Shown here: piece by piece, positions 9,339-17,673 of the stretch
Layout: every line of letters starts with the position of its first letter
How positions within the stretch are numbered: the first letter of the stretch is position 1
Assembly: GCF_016623615.1 (NCBI RefSeq)
Contig: NZ_JAEHFX010000002.1
Coordinates: 248,001 to 312,000, forward strand
Direction: 5' to 3'
From: Adhaeribacter terrigena
Lineage (GTDB): Bacteria > Bacteroidota > Bacteroidia > Cytophagales > Hymenobacteraceae
DNA: 64,000 nt
Notes under the pieces: generated by a model
Database searches by the model: none
Told to the model about the DNA's origin: nothing
The model's input: only the letters and a program-made list of their open reading frames with translations
Position numbers and translations under genes: made by a program

Positions 9339-10067
9339 ATGAAAGGAATTTTACTGCGATATACCCGTTTTACCTGCTTGCTTTGGCTTGGCTTTTTACT
9401 GGCCTGTAAACATGAAATCCCCGTACAGCCGGCGCCGGAAAATCCCGGAAATCCGGGCGGCAATAACCCGATAGATACCGGGCAGCCCTGCGATCCGAAC
9501 ACCGTTTATTTTCAGCGCGACGTATTGCCCATTCTGCTTTCGAATTGTACCATGAGCGGCTGCCATAATGCAACGGACCGGGAAGATGACGTAGTGCTGG
9601 ATAATTATGCGAACGTAATGGCCACGGCCGATGTAAGACCCGGAAATGCCAGCGGCAGCGATCTGTTTGAAGTGCTGGTAGAAGATGATGAAGACAAGCG
9701 TATGCCGTACGGAATGAATAAGCTTCCGGCGGCCCAGATCGCAATTATTCAAACCTGGATAAACCAGGGCGCTAAGAACGAAATTTGTGGCACGAATGCC
9801 TGCGATACTGCTTCAGTTACCTATTCGGCCGTGATAAAACCGCTGGTTCAGACCAATTGCTCCGGCTGCCACAACAATAGCTTGGCTTCAGGCGGTTATA
9901 ATTTCAGTACGCACAGCGGACTGGCCGTGGCCGCCAACAATGGCAAACTGGTAGGCGCGGTTTCACACGCTGCCGGTTTTAAACCAATGCCGCAAGGCGG
10001 AAAACTAACCGATTGCCAGATCGCGCAGATCAGAAAATGGGTGAGCTTAGGCGCACTTAATAATTAA
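9339..10067 (+). CDS. Lipoprotein with two c-type heme motifs
   Basis: A 242-aa lipoprotein: lipobox LLAC near residue 20 after a hydrophobic segment, then a Gly/Asn/Pro-rich linker. Two heme-binding-like motifs are visible, CTMSGCHNA (CxxxCH) and CSGCHNN (CxxCH), in two cytochrome-like units ending in KPMPQGGKL. It resembles the small c-type cytochrome lipoproteins common in Bacteroidota outer membranes. I choose ATG 9339 because it leads directly into the signal peptide; a longer frame starts at 9282. It is first of a five-gene operon. Confidence 0.8.
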   Translation: MKGILLRYTRFTCLLWLGFLLACKHEIPVQPAPENPGNPGGNNPIDTGQPCDPNTVYFQRDVLPILLSNCTMSGCHNATDREDDVVLDNYANVMATADVRPGNASGSDLFEVLVEDDEDKRMPYGMNKLPAAQIAIIQTWINQGAKNEICGTNACDTASVTYSAVIKPLVQTNCSGCHNNSLASGGYNFSTHSGLAVAANNGKLVGAVSHAAGFKPMPQGGKLTDCQIAQIRKWVSLGALNN

Positions 10068-10076
10068 AAGAACTTC

Positions 10077-10445
10077 ATGAAAAAATATATTCTGGGCTTG
10101 CTGCTAAGCGGAACGTGCCTTTTTTCGGGCTGCTATTACGACGTGGAAAGTGAACTCTACCCCAAAGATCCGAACCAAACCTGCGACACCCTGAACGTGG
10201 GGTACCAGGCGCGCATCGAGCCGATCATAAAAAGCAATTGCGTAGCCTGCCACACCGGCAGCGGCGCGGGCGGTAACGTGAGTCTGGATTCTTACCAGGG
10301 CGTAAGGGATGCCACAATCAACCGGAATTTGTACGGTGCGGTGTCGCATACATCGAATAAACCCATGCCGCAGGGCGGAAACAAACTGCCCGACTGCGAT
10401 ATTAACGCCATAAAAAAGTGGATCGATAATGGTCATCCGCAATAA
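10077..10445 (+). CDS. Small c-type cytochrome lipoprotein
   Basis: A 122-aa lipoprotein with lipobox LFSGC (about residue 19) and a single heme motif CVACHTG. The segment HTSNKPMPQGGNKLPDCD repeats the KPMPQGGKLTDC end of the preceding gene, so the two are related and likely arose by duplication. It sits nine bases downstream and probably works in the same extracytoplasmic electron-transfer or heme role. Confidence 0.8.
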   Translation: MKKYILGLLLSGTCLFSGCYYDVESELYPKDPNQTCDTLNVGYQARIEPIIKSNCVACHTGSGAGGNVSLDSYQGVRDATINRNLYGAVSHTSNKPMPQGGNKLPDCDINAIKKWIDNGHPQ

Positions 10446-10458
10446 GCTGAAGAACAAA

Positions 10459-10878
10459 ATGAAAAAGAAATATTATCTGATCGCGGCAGTCTTGCTCCTG
10501 ATGCTGGTTGCATTCGGGGCTTACTACCAGTACAATAAGCCAGCCCGCAATCTGGCCAATGAATCAGCCGATCTGAGTTTACCGGCAACGGAACTTTACC
10601 GCCAATTTTCTGAAAATGAAGCGGGTGCCAATCAGCAGTATTTAGACAAGGTGATTCAGGTGAAAGGCGTTCTGCAGAACGTAAGCCGCGGCAACGATGG
10701 CTCCCTGAACCTGACCCTGGACACCGGCAGCCCGATGGGCGGCGTAACCTGCGAAATACCGGGCACGAATATTCCCGAAGGACTGAGTCTGAAAACCGGC
10801 CGCGAAATGACCGTGAAAGGGCAGTGTACCGGATTTTTAATGGATGTGGTGCTGGTAAAGTGCGTAGTTGTGCAGTAA
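10459..10878 (+). CDS. OB-fold (tRNA_anti-like) membrane-anchored protein
   Basis: A 139-aa protein with one N-terminal membrane helix (YYLIAAVLLLMLVAFGAYY) and an OB-fold of the tRNA_anti-like family (YLDKVIQVKGVLQNVS, then GREMTVKGQCTGFL). Function is not established. I use ATG 10459; the frame from 10429 overlaps the previous gene. Its stop codon touches the following 29-bp element. Confidence 0.7.
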   Translation: MKKKYYLIAAVLLLMLVAFGAYYQYNKPARNLANESADLSLPATELYRQFSENEAGANQQYLDKVIQVKGVLQNVSRGNDGSLNLTLDTGSPMGGVTCEIPGTNIPEGLSLKTGREMTVKGQCTGFLMDVVLVKCVVVQ

Positions 10879-10906
10879 GTTGTAAAGCTTCAAACCATAC
10901 CGTTTT
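10878..10906 (-). repeat. 29-bp element (reverse) on a stop codon
   Basis: Read on the minus strand: AAAACGGTATGGTTTG, seven bases, ACAACT. The last base of the upstream TAA stop is the first base of the element. Confidence 0.7.
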
Positions 10907-10933
10907 ATTTAATTTCACTTAAATTTTACCAAA

Positions 10934-11494
10934 ATGAGATCTACTTTTTTAACCTTGCTTTTCAGTGGCGTGCTGGCCATTTCCAGTGCTTTCGCCCAGG
11001 ATAAATATTTTACCAAAAACGGCCAGGTTTCCTTCTTTTCCAGCACGCCCATGGAAAACATTGAAGCCAGCAACAACAATGCAACCAGCGTGATAGATGC
11101 GAAAACCGGTAAAATGGAATTTGCCATTCTCATGAAAGCCTTCAAGTTTGAAAAAGCCCTGATGGAAGAGCATTTTAACGAAAACTACGTGGAGTCGGGC
11201 AAGTATCCGAAAGCCACTTTTGCCGGCAACATTACCAATCTGAGCGGGGTAGATTTCAGCAAGAACGGCACTTACAAAGTGAACGTGAAAGGTAAAATGA
11301 CCATTCACGGCGTAACCAAAGACGTGGAAGCGCCGGGCACCATTACCGTAGAAAACGGCAAAGTGAAAGCCAATTCGGTTTTTAATGTGGCGCCGGAAGA
11401 TTATAAGATCGAGATCCCGAAACTGGTGCGCGAGAAAATTGCGAAAGAAATTAAAGTAACCGTAAATATGGATTACCAGGCCCTGAAAAGCTAA
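10934..11494 (+). CDS. YceI-family periplasmic protein
   Basis: A 186-aa protein with a clear signal peptide (cleavage after AISSAFA) and a YceI fold: GQVSFFSSTPMENIEA, EEHFNENYVESGKYPKATF and KGKMTIHGVTKDV. It is a paralogue of the YceI protein at 4691-5242. It sits between a c-type cytochrome/OB-fold pair and a DUF5777 barrel, so a shared envelope or respiratory function is likely (inference). Confidence 0.9.
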   Translation: MRSTFLTLLFSGVLAISSAFAQDKYFTKNGQVSFFSSTPMENIEASNNNATSVIDAKTGKMEFAILMKAFKFEKALMEEHFNENYVESGKYPKATFAGNITNLSGVDFSKNGTYKVNVKGKMTIHGVTKDVEAPGTITVENGKVKANSVFNVAPEDYKIEIPKLVREKIAKEIKVTVNMDYQALKS

Positions 11495-11502
11495 CCGCCC
11501 CT

Positions 11503-12399
11503 ATGAAGAGCTTCCGGAAATTCTTTTTGCTTGCCCTTACTTTTTTTGCCGTTTTGCCTACTGTTTTTGCGCAGGACGATCTGCTTTCATTAATTGAAGA
11601 CGATAAACCGACTACCGAGTTTGCCAAAGCCAGCTTTAAAACCACGCGCGTGATCAACAGTCAGTCGCTGGAAAATACCGCGTCCGGCGTGCTCGATATG
11701 AAAATTTCGCACCGTTTCGGCCCTCTTAACGGCGGCGCTTATGAGCTTTTCGGCTTAGATGCAGCTACCATCCGGATCGGCCTGGATTACGGCATTTCGA
11801 AGCATTTAATGGTAGGCGTGGGCCGGAGCTCGGTGCAGAAAACCTACGATGGCTTCCTGAAAATGAAACTGTTGCGGCAAAGCAGCGGCGCCCGGAGCAT
11901 GCCTGTTACGGTTATCTGGTTTTCCGGCATGGCTCTGAATTCTTTAAAGTGGCAAAACCCGGAACGCAACAATTATTTCAGTTCGCGTTTGGCTTACACG
12001 CATCAGCTTATTTTCGGCCGCAAGTTCTCCGAAGGCTTTACGCTGCAGTTTATGCCAACCTTGGTGCACCGCAACTTAACGGCAACTGACGCCGAAAAGC
12101 ACGATGTAATTGCCATTGGTGTAGCCGGTCGCCAGAAATTAACCCGCCGCTTGGCCATAAACGCCGAATATTATTATGTACTGCCCGACCAGATTGCTGA
12201 AAATATGCGCAATTCCCTGGCCATTGGTTTTGATATTGAGACTGGCGGGCACGTTTTTCAGCTGCATTTTACCAACTCCACCGCCATGGTAGAAAAAGGT
12301 TTTATTACCGAAACCGACGGGAATTGGTTTGATGGCGATATTCGTTTCGGCTTTAATATTTCCCGCGTTTTTACCATTAAGCAAAGCAACAAAGATTAG
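11503..12399 (+). CDS. DUF5777-family beta-barrel protein
   Basis: A 298-aa exported protein with signal peptide (to about FAQ, residue 24). It matches the Bacteroidota DUF5777 family: KISHRFGPLNGGAYELFGLD, DYGISKHLMVGVGRSS and many alternating strands. Members accompany YceI and cytochrome c genes. An outer-membrane barrel is probable; the substrate is unknown. It follows the YceI gene by eight bases and is last in the operon. Confidence 0.85.
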   Translation: MKSFRKFFLLALTFFAVLPTVFAQDDLLSLIEDDKPTTEFAKASFKTTRVINSQSLENTASGVLDMKISHRFGPLNGGAYELFGLDAATIRIGLDYGISKHLMVGVGRSSVQKTYDGFLKMKLLRQSSGARSMPVTVIWFSGMALNSLKWQNPERNNYFSSRLAYTHQLIFGRKFSEGFTLQFMPTLVHRNLTATDAEKHDVIAIGVAGRQKLTRRLAINAEYYYVLPDQIAENMRNSLAIGFDIETGGHVFQLHFTNSTAMVEKGFITETDGNWFDGDIRFGFNISRVFTIKQSNKD

Positions 12400-12410
12400 T
12401 TTTAGTGCAA

Positions 12411-12439
12411 AAAACGCTATGGTTTTGAGCCAAAAAACT
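12411..12439 (+). repeat. 29-bp element feeding into a terminator stem
   Basis: AAAACGCTATGGTTTT, seven bases, AAAACT, twelve bases after the DUF5777 stop. Its AAAAAACT end forms the outer part of the following hairpin. Confidence 0.9.
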
Positions 12440-12482
12440 AAAATGCCTGACCAAGAAATTGGTCAGGCATTTTTAGTTTTTT
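12432..12482. terminator. Bidirectional terminator, 23-bp stem
   Basis: AAAATGCCTGACCAA (12440-12454) pairs with TTGGTCAGGCATTTTT around a GAAA loop, and the stem extends on both sides into A and T tracts. It lies between two convergent genes. Confidence 0.9.
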
Positions 12483-12487
12483 GGGTT

Positions 12488-12865
12488 TCAGATTTTCTCC
12501 GCAAAAGCCAGCACATGTCCATCCGGATCAGCAACGTAACCAACGGTATGTCCCCAATCACGCGGCTGCATCGCGCTGATCATTTTACCGCCATTTCGCG
12601 CCGCACGTTCACAAACTTCAGCAGCATTTTCCTGGAACAAATAAAGTTCGCAACGCGGAATGCCGTTTCCGGAAGCAGGGTGGGGAAGGCGCTCGCCCAA
12701 AATTTTTGCTATTCCGTTTTCGGGCATCAAACCAAGTTTGCAGGTTTCGCTCAGGTCAAATTCCGTCATGCCGGACACATCTAAGGACGGCGTTTTTTGT
12801 AGCACATTCGTGTAAAATGCTTTGCTGCGGTTTTGGTCAGAAACGTAAAGAATAAATTCTATCAT
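12488..12865 (-). CDS. VOC (glyoxalase/bleomycin-resistance-like) family protein
   Basis: A 125-aa protein with one vicinal-oxygen-chelate unit pair: FILYVSDQNRSKAFYTNVL at the start and GHTVGYVADPDGHVLAFAEKI at the end. The substrate cannot be predicted. The start is ATG 12865; a longer frame to 13030 would run through the 29-bp element and into the next gene, so I reject it. Confidence 0.85.
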   Translation of the reverse strand: MIEFILYVSDQNRSKAFYTNVLQKTPSLDVSGMTEFDLSETCKLGLMPENGIAKILGERLPHPASGNGIPRCELYLFQENAAEVCERAARNGGKMISAMQPRDWGHTVGYVADPDGHVLAFAEKI

Positions 12866-12877
12866 GAGTAAGGCCGG

Positions 12878-12906
12878 AGTTTTAAGAACTGAAAAGATAG
12901 CGTTTT
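12878..12906 (-). repeat. 29-bp element upstream of the VOC gene
   Basis: On the minus strand AAAACGCTATCTTTTC, seven bases, AAAACT; sits in the 55-bp gap between two minus-strand genes. Confidence 0.8.
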
Positions 12907-12920
12907 TTGCTTTCTGCTCT

Positions 12921-13751
12921 TCATTTTTCGTGCACAACGGTAGCCCAGAAACCAAGCCCGGCCGGTACTTCAAACCAATTGCCATGGCTGGTTTTACGGC
13001 CGTAACTATCGGAATTAAAGAAACCGGCACTGAAATATAATCCGCGTTGCCCGTAATCTTTTATCCATTCCAGAGTGAGCAGGCAATCGGAATCAATGTA
13101 AATATTTTTGTCGGAGAGATCCAGGGTAAGGGTACCGAAATCGCCACTGAAATCCGTATAAAGCGGTTCTTTCAATAGGTTTTCGCCGATCTTTCCATCT
13201 TTAAAAGCATACATATTCACCCTGAAAAATACGTTATTATAGCTGTTATTAGCAATGTTGAAGTTTACGTTTTCTACCTTGCCGGGCTTTTTCTTATTGT
13301 AGCGCAAAACCGTTCCCACTTCCGAACCCAGATCGTTTGACGTAAAACCCGCCGACATAAACTTCGAATCGGTGGTGTTGCCGGCCGTGATCGTTTTGGT
13401 TTTGCGCGGTTTAATAACTACTTCCTGCAAATTGCGGGTTTGAGGCTGCAGCAAAATAGTGCCGTTTCCCTGCGTTAGTTTACTTTCAAAATCAGGCACC
13501 GAAAACAAACGGCTTTCATAACCCAGCATCGAAACTTTCAGTGTATCGCCGGAACGGGCTTTTTCGGTGTTCAAAACAAAATTACCATGTTCGTTTGCTA
13601 CCGTTCCGGCATCGCGGTGCAGAATGCCAATGCTGGCAAATTCAACGGGTTGCTTCGTTTGCGCATCCAGAATCCGGCCTTGTAAGGTTTGGGCTTGTAA
13701 CGAAAGCGAGTAAAATAAGGCAACCAGAAAGGTAGGAAACAGCTTTTTCAT
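12921..13751 (-). CDS. CarboxypepD_reg-like domain exported protein
   Basis: A 276-aa exported protein: signal peptide to about residue 20 (SLQAQ), then a carboxypeptidase-regulatory-like beta-sandwich (TLQGRILDAQTKQPVEFASIGI, GNFVLN, VSMLGYESRLF) of the kind found at the N-termini of TonB-dependent receptors, followed by a C-terminal beta-rich region (about 120-276) without a recognised motif. No barrel follows, so this is a stand-alone surface or periplasmic protein of unknown role. Confidence 0.75.
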   Translation of the reverse strand: MKKLFPTFLVALFYSLSLQAQTLQGRILDAQTKQPVEFASIGILHRDAGTVANEHGNFVLNTEKARSGDTLKVSMLGYESRLFSVPDFESKLTQGNGTILLQPQTRNLQEVVIKPRKTKTITAGNTTDSKFMSAGFTSNDLGSEVGTVLRYNKKKPGKVENVNFNIANNSYNNVFFRVNMYAFKDGKIGENLLKEPLYTDFSGDFGTLTLDLSDKNIYIDSDCLLTLEWIKDYGQRGLYFSAGFFNSDSYGRKTSHGNWFEVPAGLGFWATVVHEK

Positions 13752-13836
13752 AAACTGGGAATTTTAATGATCATGGGCTTTGCAGAGAAGATGCCGTTTT
13801 TACCAGTTTGGTTGTATGAAGCAGGAAAGATTGTTT

Positions 13837-13865
13837 GAAACGCTATCGTTTTGACGAGTAAAAGT
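13837..13865 (+). repeat. 29-bp element, intergenic copy
   Basis: GAAACGCTATCGTTTT, seven bases, AAAAGT; between the CarboxypepD_reg gene and the first of three paralogues. Confidence 0.8.
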
Positions 13866-13898
13866 AGAAACGTTCAATCTGGACGTTTCTGTTAATGT

Positions 13899-14504
13899 TT
13901 AATGTCTGATAATGGCCGGAATAACAATTAAAGTTAACGTAGCTGAAACCACAACGCCAATGCCAAAATTCGTCCAGACTTGTTCCTGTTTTTTCTTGTG
14001 GGCTCTTTCGCCGTAGCCATTTACATAAGCTCGTTGCGAAAAGAGTATTTCCGATGGATAATTCAGATTATTTTTAGTAGGTCTGCAACTTGAAGTACTA
14101 ATAGCTACGACCAGGCCAGCCGGTGGAAAAAGTAGTGTGGAAATGAACGTACCCGTAGCTGCTCCTTTATAAGCCTGGTAATATTTTTTCGCATCCAGCC
14201 GGCCAAGCTTCTGTAGGCTGTCGGGAGAAATATTTTTCGATTTTAAGGCTCTGATCGCCTCTTCTTTTTCAATGTTTTTTGCCCCATAAACAACCTTCGA
14301 ACCATTCGCATATTTTATCATAAAGATCTCGGCTTTTGGAATGGTAAAAACCGAATCGCTACGTTCATACATAATGGCTGTTTGGGTTACTTCCTTAATT
14401 CTTACAACTATATCGCGGCCGGTTTTGGTCGTGATCAGGTCCTGCGAAAAGGCTTCCGGAAGTAGAAAGAGCAAACAGAAAAATAAGAATAAACGGATTT
14501 TCAT
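13899..14504 (-). CDS. Exported two-helix protein, paralogue 1 of 3
   Basis: A 201-aa protein with signal peptide (ends about EAFSQ), a small beta-rich N-domain (GRDIVVRIKEVTQTAIMY, MIKYANGSKVVYG), then YYQAYKGAATGTFISTLLFPPAGLVVAIS with one hydrophobic helix, a NLNYPSEILFSQ segment and a C-terminal hydrophobic helix. The same architecture occurs in the next two genes upstream. I do not know the family function. The C-terminal part (Pro-Pro-Ala-Gly-Leu-Val) suggests membrane insertion. Confidence 0.75.
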   Translation of the reverse strand: MKIRLFLFFCLLFLLPEAFSQDLITTKTGRDIVVRIKEVTQTAIMYERSDSVFTIPKAEIFMIKYANGSKVVYGAKNIEKEEAIRALKSKNISPDSLQKLGRLDAKKYYQAYKGAATGTFISTLLFPPAGLVVAISTSSCRPTKNNLNYPSEILFSQRAYVNGYGERAHKKKQEQVWTNFGIGVVVSATLTLIVIPAIIRH

Positions 14505-14523
14505 GAGCAGGGAATAGAAAAAA

Positions 14524-15171
14524 TTACTGCTGGTTGGCCGACAGGATAATAAAGTTTAGCACTACCAGCGAACCAAAACCAATCCCGAAGTTTTTCCAGA
14601 CTTTGCCGGATTTTATTTTTTTAGCTTTCTGCTCGTAGCCCTTCGCATATTCGCGCTGCGAGAACATAGCGGCATCCGGATAATCTAAATTGTTGCGTGA
14701 AGGCGGCGTAACCGAAGTGCCAATTGCCGTGACGAGGCCGGCTGGCATAAACAAAATTGTAGTCAGTAAAGTGGCGGTGCCGGCGCCCTTGTAACCTTTA
14801 TAATACAAATTCGCATCGTTGCGTCCTTTTAGGAGCAGGTTTTCGCCGGTTGCTTTATCTGCAACCGGCGCCGGCGCATTTACCCGGGCCGGCGCCGAAA
14901 CGGCCGGCAGTTGCTGTAATTCGTTTGCCGGATTGTTTTCCTGAAAAACCTCCTTGGTGCCGTTTTCATACCGGATCATAAAAATGGAAGTTACCGGCAG
15001 CACTACCATTACGTCTGGCAATTCTTTGCGGGTATAACGTACTTCCGTAGCCGAAATTTCCTTTACTTTCCCCTGGATCTCGTCGCCGTTCCGCTTAATA
15101 ATAGTGTCCTGGCAAAAAGCTTGCTGAAGAAACAGGACTGCAAAGCATAAAATAGCAAGAAGCTTTTTCAT
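14524..15171 (-). CDS. Exported two-helix protein, paralogue 2 of 3
   Basis: A 215-aa paralogue of its neighbours: signal peptide ending QAFCQ, N-domain with GDEIQGKVKEISATEVRYTR and IFMIRYENGTKEVF, an Ala/Pro-rich linker (about 90-115), then NLYYKGYKGAGTATLLT, LFMPAGLVTAIGTS, NLDYPDAAMFSQ and a final hydrophobic helix. Nineteen bases separate it from paralogue 1, so they are likely co-transcribed. Function unknown. Confidence 0.75.
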   Translation of the reverse strand: MKKLLAILCFAVLFLQQAFCQDTIIKRNGDEIQGKVKEISATEVRYTRKELPDVMVVLPVTSIFMIRYENGTKEVFQENNPANELQQLPAVSAPARVNAPAPVADKATGENLLLKGRNDANLYYKGYKGAGTATLLTTILFMPAGLVTAIGTSVTPPSRNNLDYPDAAMFSQREYAKGYEQKAKKIKSGKVWKNFGIGFGSLVVLNFIILSANQQ

Positions 15172-15376
15172 ATTAAATAAAGTTTAAAGAGTCCTTAACC
15201 GCTCAGAAAGTTGTGACTGGGGTCTGAAAAACTGGATGAAATTTGCAGAAAGGTATTTGTTGCAAAATAACAACGAAAGTTTGTGTTATCAAATTTTCGT
15301 TGTTGAAAATAAGTACCAATGCTGATTTTTATTTTTGCGGCAATCCGCAGGCAGAACTGTAAAAGTTTAAGGCAAA

Positions 15377-15405
15377 AAAACGCTATGGTTTTAACCACCA
15401 AAACT
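15377..15405 (+). repeat. 29-bp element, intergenic copy
   Basis: AAAACGCTATGGTTTT, seven bases, AAAACT, eleven bases outside the stop of paralogue 3. The rest of the gap 15172-15416 contains no gene I support. Confidence 0.9.
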
Positions 15406-15416
15406 ATGGCTAACCA

Positions 15417-16067
15417 TTATTGCCGCGATACATAGAGAATAGCAAGGCCCAAAGCCGTCCCAAAACCTGCCCCGAAATTGCTCCACACTTTCTTTGATTT
15501 TATTTTCCGGGCGTTGCCGTGGTAGCCCCGCACATATTCCGGGTTTTTGCCCAGGCTCGCATCCGGATAAGTAAAATTGCGGGCTTTGGGTGGGGTAGAG
15601 GCTGTGGAAATGGCGGTTACCATTCCTGCCGGCCAGAAAAGAAAAGAAGAAATAAAGGTATATGTTCCGGCTTCTTTATACCCTTTATAGTAAATACTGG
15701 CGTCGGCTTTACCCAGCGTATAAAGTTCTTTTAAGGTAAGCGTGTCGGCCCGGTTGAATGCGTTCGTTGCCGGTTTCCCGGAAGCGGTCAGCGGAAAATT
15801 TGCTTTCGGTTCGGGAGAAGGTTCCGGTAAAACCGGGTTTAGAAATAACTGCGAACCGTTTTCGTATTTTATCAGGTGTATATCCGTTTTAGCCATGGAA
15901 TAAACCGCCGTTGTATTATCCGTCTTTTTATACCGGATAGTTTGTTCCGTTTCGCTTTCAATTTTCGCATGAAAGGCAATTCCCCTGATGGTAGTAATTA
16001 CGTCCTGGCCAAATGAGCAGGAAACTTGCAGTAAGAACAGGAAAAGACTCAGAAAAAAAGACTTCAT
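15417..16067 (-). CDS. Exported two-helix protein, paralogue 3 of 3
   Basis: A 216-aa paralogue: signal peptide ending CSFGQ, N-domain (GIAFHAKIESETEQTIRYKK, IHLIKYENGSQLFL), linker about 75-105, then ADASIYYKGYKEAGTYTF, FWPAGMVTAIS, NFTYPDASL and a C-terminal helix. It is separated from paralogue 2 by 245 bp and has its own candidate promoter, so it may be transcribed alone. Function unknown. Confidence 0.75.
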   Translation of the reverse strand: MKSFFLSLFLFLLQVSCSFGQDVITTIRGIAFHAKIESETEQTIRYKKTDNTTAVYSMAKTDIHLIKYENGSQLFLNPVLPEPSPEPKANFPLTASGKPATNAFNRADTLTLKELYTLGKADASIYYKGYKEAGTYTFISSFLFWPAGMVTAISTASTPPKARNFTYPDASLGKNPEYVRGYHGNARKIKSKKVWSNFGAGFGTALGLAILYVSRQ

Positions 16068-16133
16068 TGTTTGGTAGTAGGAATCAGGCCGGGACCAAGC
16101 GTTAATAAAGAAAAAGTTCGTTAATTATCGTTT

Positions 16134-16141
16134 CAAAGATA
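16134..16141 (-). promoter_or_regulatory. Candidate -7 box (TATCTTTG) for paralogue 3
   Basis: On the minus strand TATCTTTG fits the Bacteroidota TANNTTTG -7 consensus, about 67 bp upstream of the start. No convincing -33 box. Confidence 0.4.
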
Positions 16142-16197
16142 ACATTTGTTGATTGTTTTAAAACCATAGTTGAATAAATTTGGAGTAGAGGTAACAA

Positions 16198-16229
16198 AAA
16201 AGCCTTCCTCATTGCTGAGGAAGGCTTTT
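16198..16229 (-). terminator. sucC terminator
   Basis: AAAAGCCTTCCTCA pairs exactly with TGAGGAAGGCTTTT around a four-base loop, just outside the sucC stop and its 29-bp element. Confidence 0.85.
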
Positions 16230-16258
16230 AAAACGGTATGCTTTTCAGCTTAAAAACT
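16230..16258 (+). repeat. 29-bp element overlapping the sucC stop codon
   Basis: AAAACGGTATGCTTTT, seven bases, AAAACT; the final CT forms two bases of the sucC stop (TAG on the minus strand). Confidence 0.85.
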
Positions 16259-17459
16259 AAGCGTTTACGCTTTCAATTACTTCTTTTACTTTCTGAGCAG
16301 CATCTTTCAGCAACACGGCAGAAGAAACTTTCAGACCAGATTCGTCGATGATACGCGCGCCTTCTTCGGCATTGGTACCCTGCAGACGAACAATGATCGG
16401 AACTTCAATGTTGCCGATGTTTTTGTAAGCTTCAACCACACCGTTAGCAACGCGGTCGCAACGCACAATACCACCGAAAATGTTGATCAGGATCGCTTTC
16501 ACGTTCGGATCTTTCAGGATAATGCGGAAACCAGCTTCTACGGTCTTCGCGTTTGCTCCACCCCCTACGTCCAGGAAGTTAGCCGGCTCGCCGCCCGAAA
16601 GTTTGATGATATCCATGGTAGCCATAGCAAGGCCAGCGCCGTTCACCATGCAACCCACGTTTCCGTCCAGTTTTACATAGTTCAGGTTATGCTCGCCCGC
16701 TTCCACTTCCAAAGGATCTTCTTCGGTAATATCGCGCAGGTCAGCCAGGTCTTTGTGGCGGTACAGAGCGTTATCGTCTAAGTCAACTTTAGCGTCTACG
16801 GCTAAAATTTTATTGTCAGAAGTTTTCAGAACCGGGTTGATTTCGAACATCGAAGAATCGGTTTCTACATAAGCTTTGTAAAGCGCCGTGATGAATTTCA
16901 CCATTTCTTTAAAAGCCTCGCCTTCCAGACCAAAGTTGAAAGCAATTTTGCGCGCCTGAAAACCCTGTAAACCAACTACCGGGCTGATATATTCTTTAAA
17001 GATCTTATCCGGCGTGTGCTCAGCAACCTCTTCAATATCCATACCGCCTTCGGTAGAATACATGATCACGTTCTGGCCCGTAGCCCGGTCTAATAAAATA
17101 GAAACGTAGAATTCTTTGGTTTCAGAAACACCCGGATAGTAAACATCCTGCGCTACGAGTACTTTATGTACATTTTTGCCTTCAGGGCCGGTCTGGTGCG
17201 TTACCAGATTCATGCCAATGATCTGGCCGGCAATTTCTTTTACCTGCTCCAGGTTTTTAGCCAGCTTTACCCCGCCGCCTTTACCGCGTCCACCTGCGTG
17301 GATCTGCGCTTTAATTACGTGCCAGCCGGTGCCGGTTTCTTCAGTTAAACGTTTAGCCGCTTCTACAGCTTCTTCAGCTGTGCTGGCAACAATGCCTTCC
17401 TGAATCCGAACGCCGTAGCGCTTCAGAATTTCTTTTCCCTGATATTCGTGTATGTTCAT
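16257..17459 (-). CDS. sucC: Succinyl-CoA synthetase (ADP-forming) beta subunit
   Basis: A 400-aa ATP-grasp protein of standard length. [17 protein letters not shown] at the N-terminus, [16 protein letters not shown] in the ATP-grasp region, FEINPVL and the C-terminal ligase domain with [22 protein letters not shown]. With the alpha subunit (not in the window) it converts succinyl-CoA to succinate with ATP formation in the TCA cycle. It is monocistronic as far as seen. Confidence 0.97.
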   Translation of the reverse strand: MNIHEYQGKEILKRYGVRIQEGIVASTAEEAVEAAKRLTEETGTGWHVIKAQIHAGGRGKGGGVKLAKNLEQVKEIAGQIIGMNLVTHQTGPEGKNVHKVLVAQDVYYPGVSETKEFYVSILLDRATGQNVIMYSTEGGMDIEEVAEHTPDKIFKEYISPVVGLQGFQARKIAFNFGLEGEAFKEMVKFITALYKAYVETDSSMFEINPVLKTSDNKILAVDAKVDLDDNALYRHKDLADLRDITEEDPLEVEAGEHNLNYVKLDGNVGCMVNGAGLAMATMDIIKLSGGEPANFLDVGGGANAKTVEAGFRIILKDPNVKAILINIFGGIVRCDRVANGVVEAYKNIGNIEVPIIVRLQGTNAEEGARIIDESGLKVSSAVLLKDAAQKVKEVIESVNA

Positions 17460-17623
17460 GAGTACAGTTTAATGGTCGCACGAAAGTAAGGCTTTCCGGT
17501 TTTATTTTCAAATTCCGCAGCTTTTTTAATTCCGAAACTGCTATTTATTGTGTGAACTTATTTAAATTATTGCAGCAATTAAGATATTGGTTCAATATTA
17601 GAGTTTGTTAACCATATTTAATA

Positions 17624-17652
17624 TTGCCTATTGCCGAAATCCCTTAAATTTG
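17624..17652 (+). promoter_or_regulatory. Candidate promoter of the CHAT gene
   Basis: TTG at 17624-17626 and TAAATTTG at 17645-17652 fit the Bacteroidota -33/-7 consensus (TTG, TANNTTTG) with 18 bases between, 21 bp upstream of the chosen start codon. Confidence 0.5.
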
Positions 17653-17673
17653 CATTATTATAAAGAGTACCTT

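Noticed and set aside
12866-13030. N-terminal extension of the VOC protein
   Set aside because: It would run through the 29-bp element and into the neighbouring gene; the domain starts at ATG 12865.
15195-15401. 68-aa minus-strand frame between paralogues 2 and 3
   Set aside because: Atypical composition, overlaps a 29-bp element, no family resemblance.
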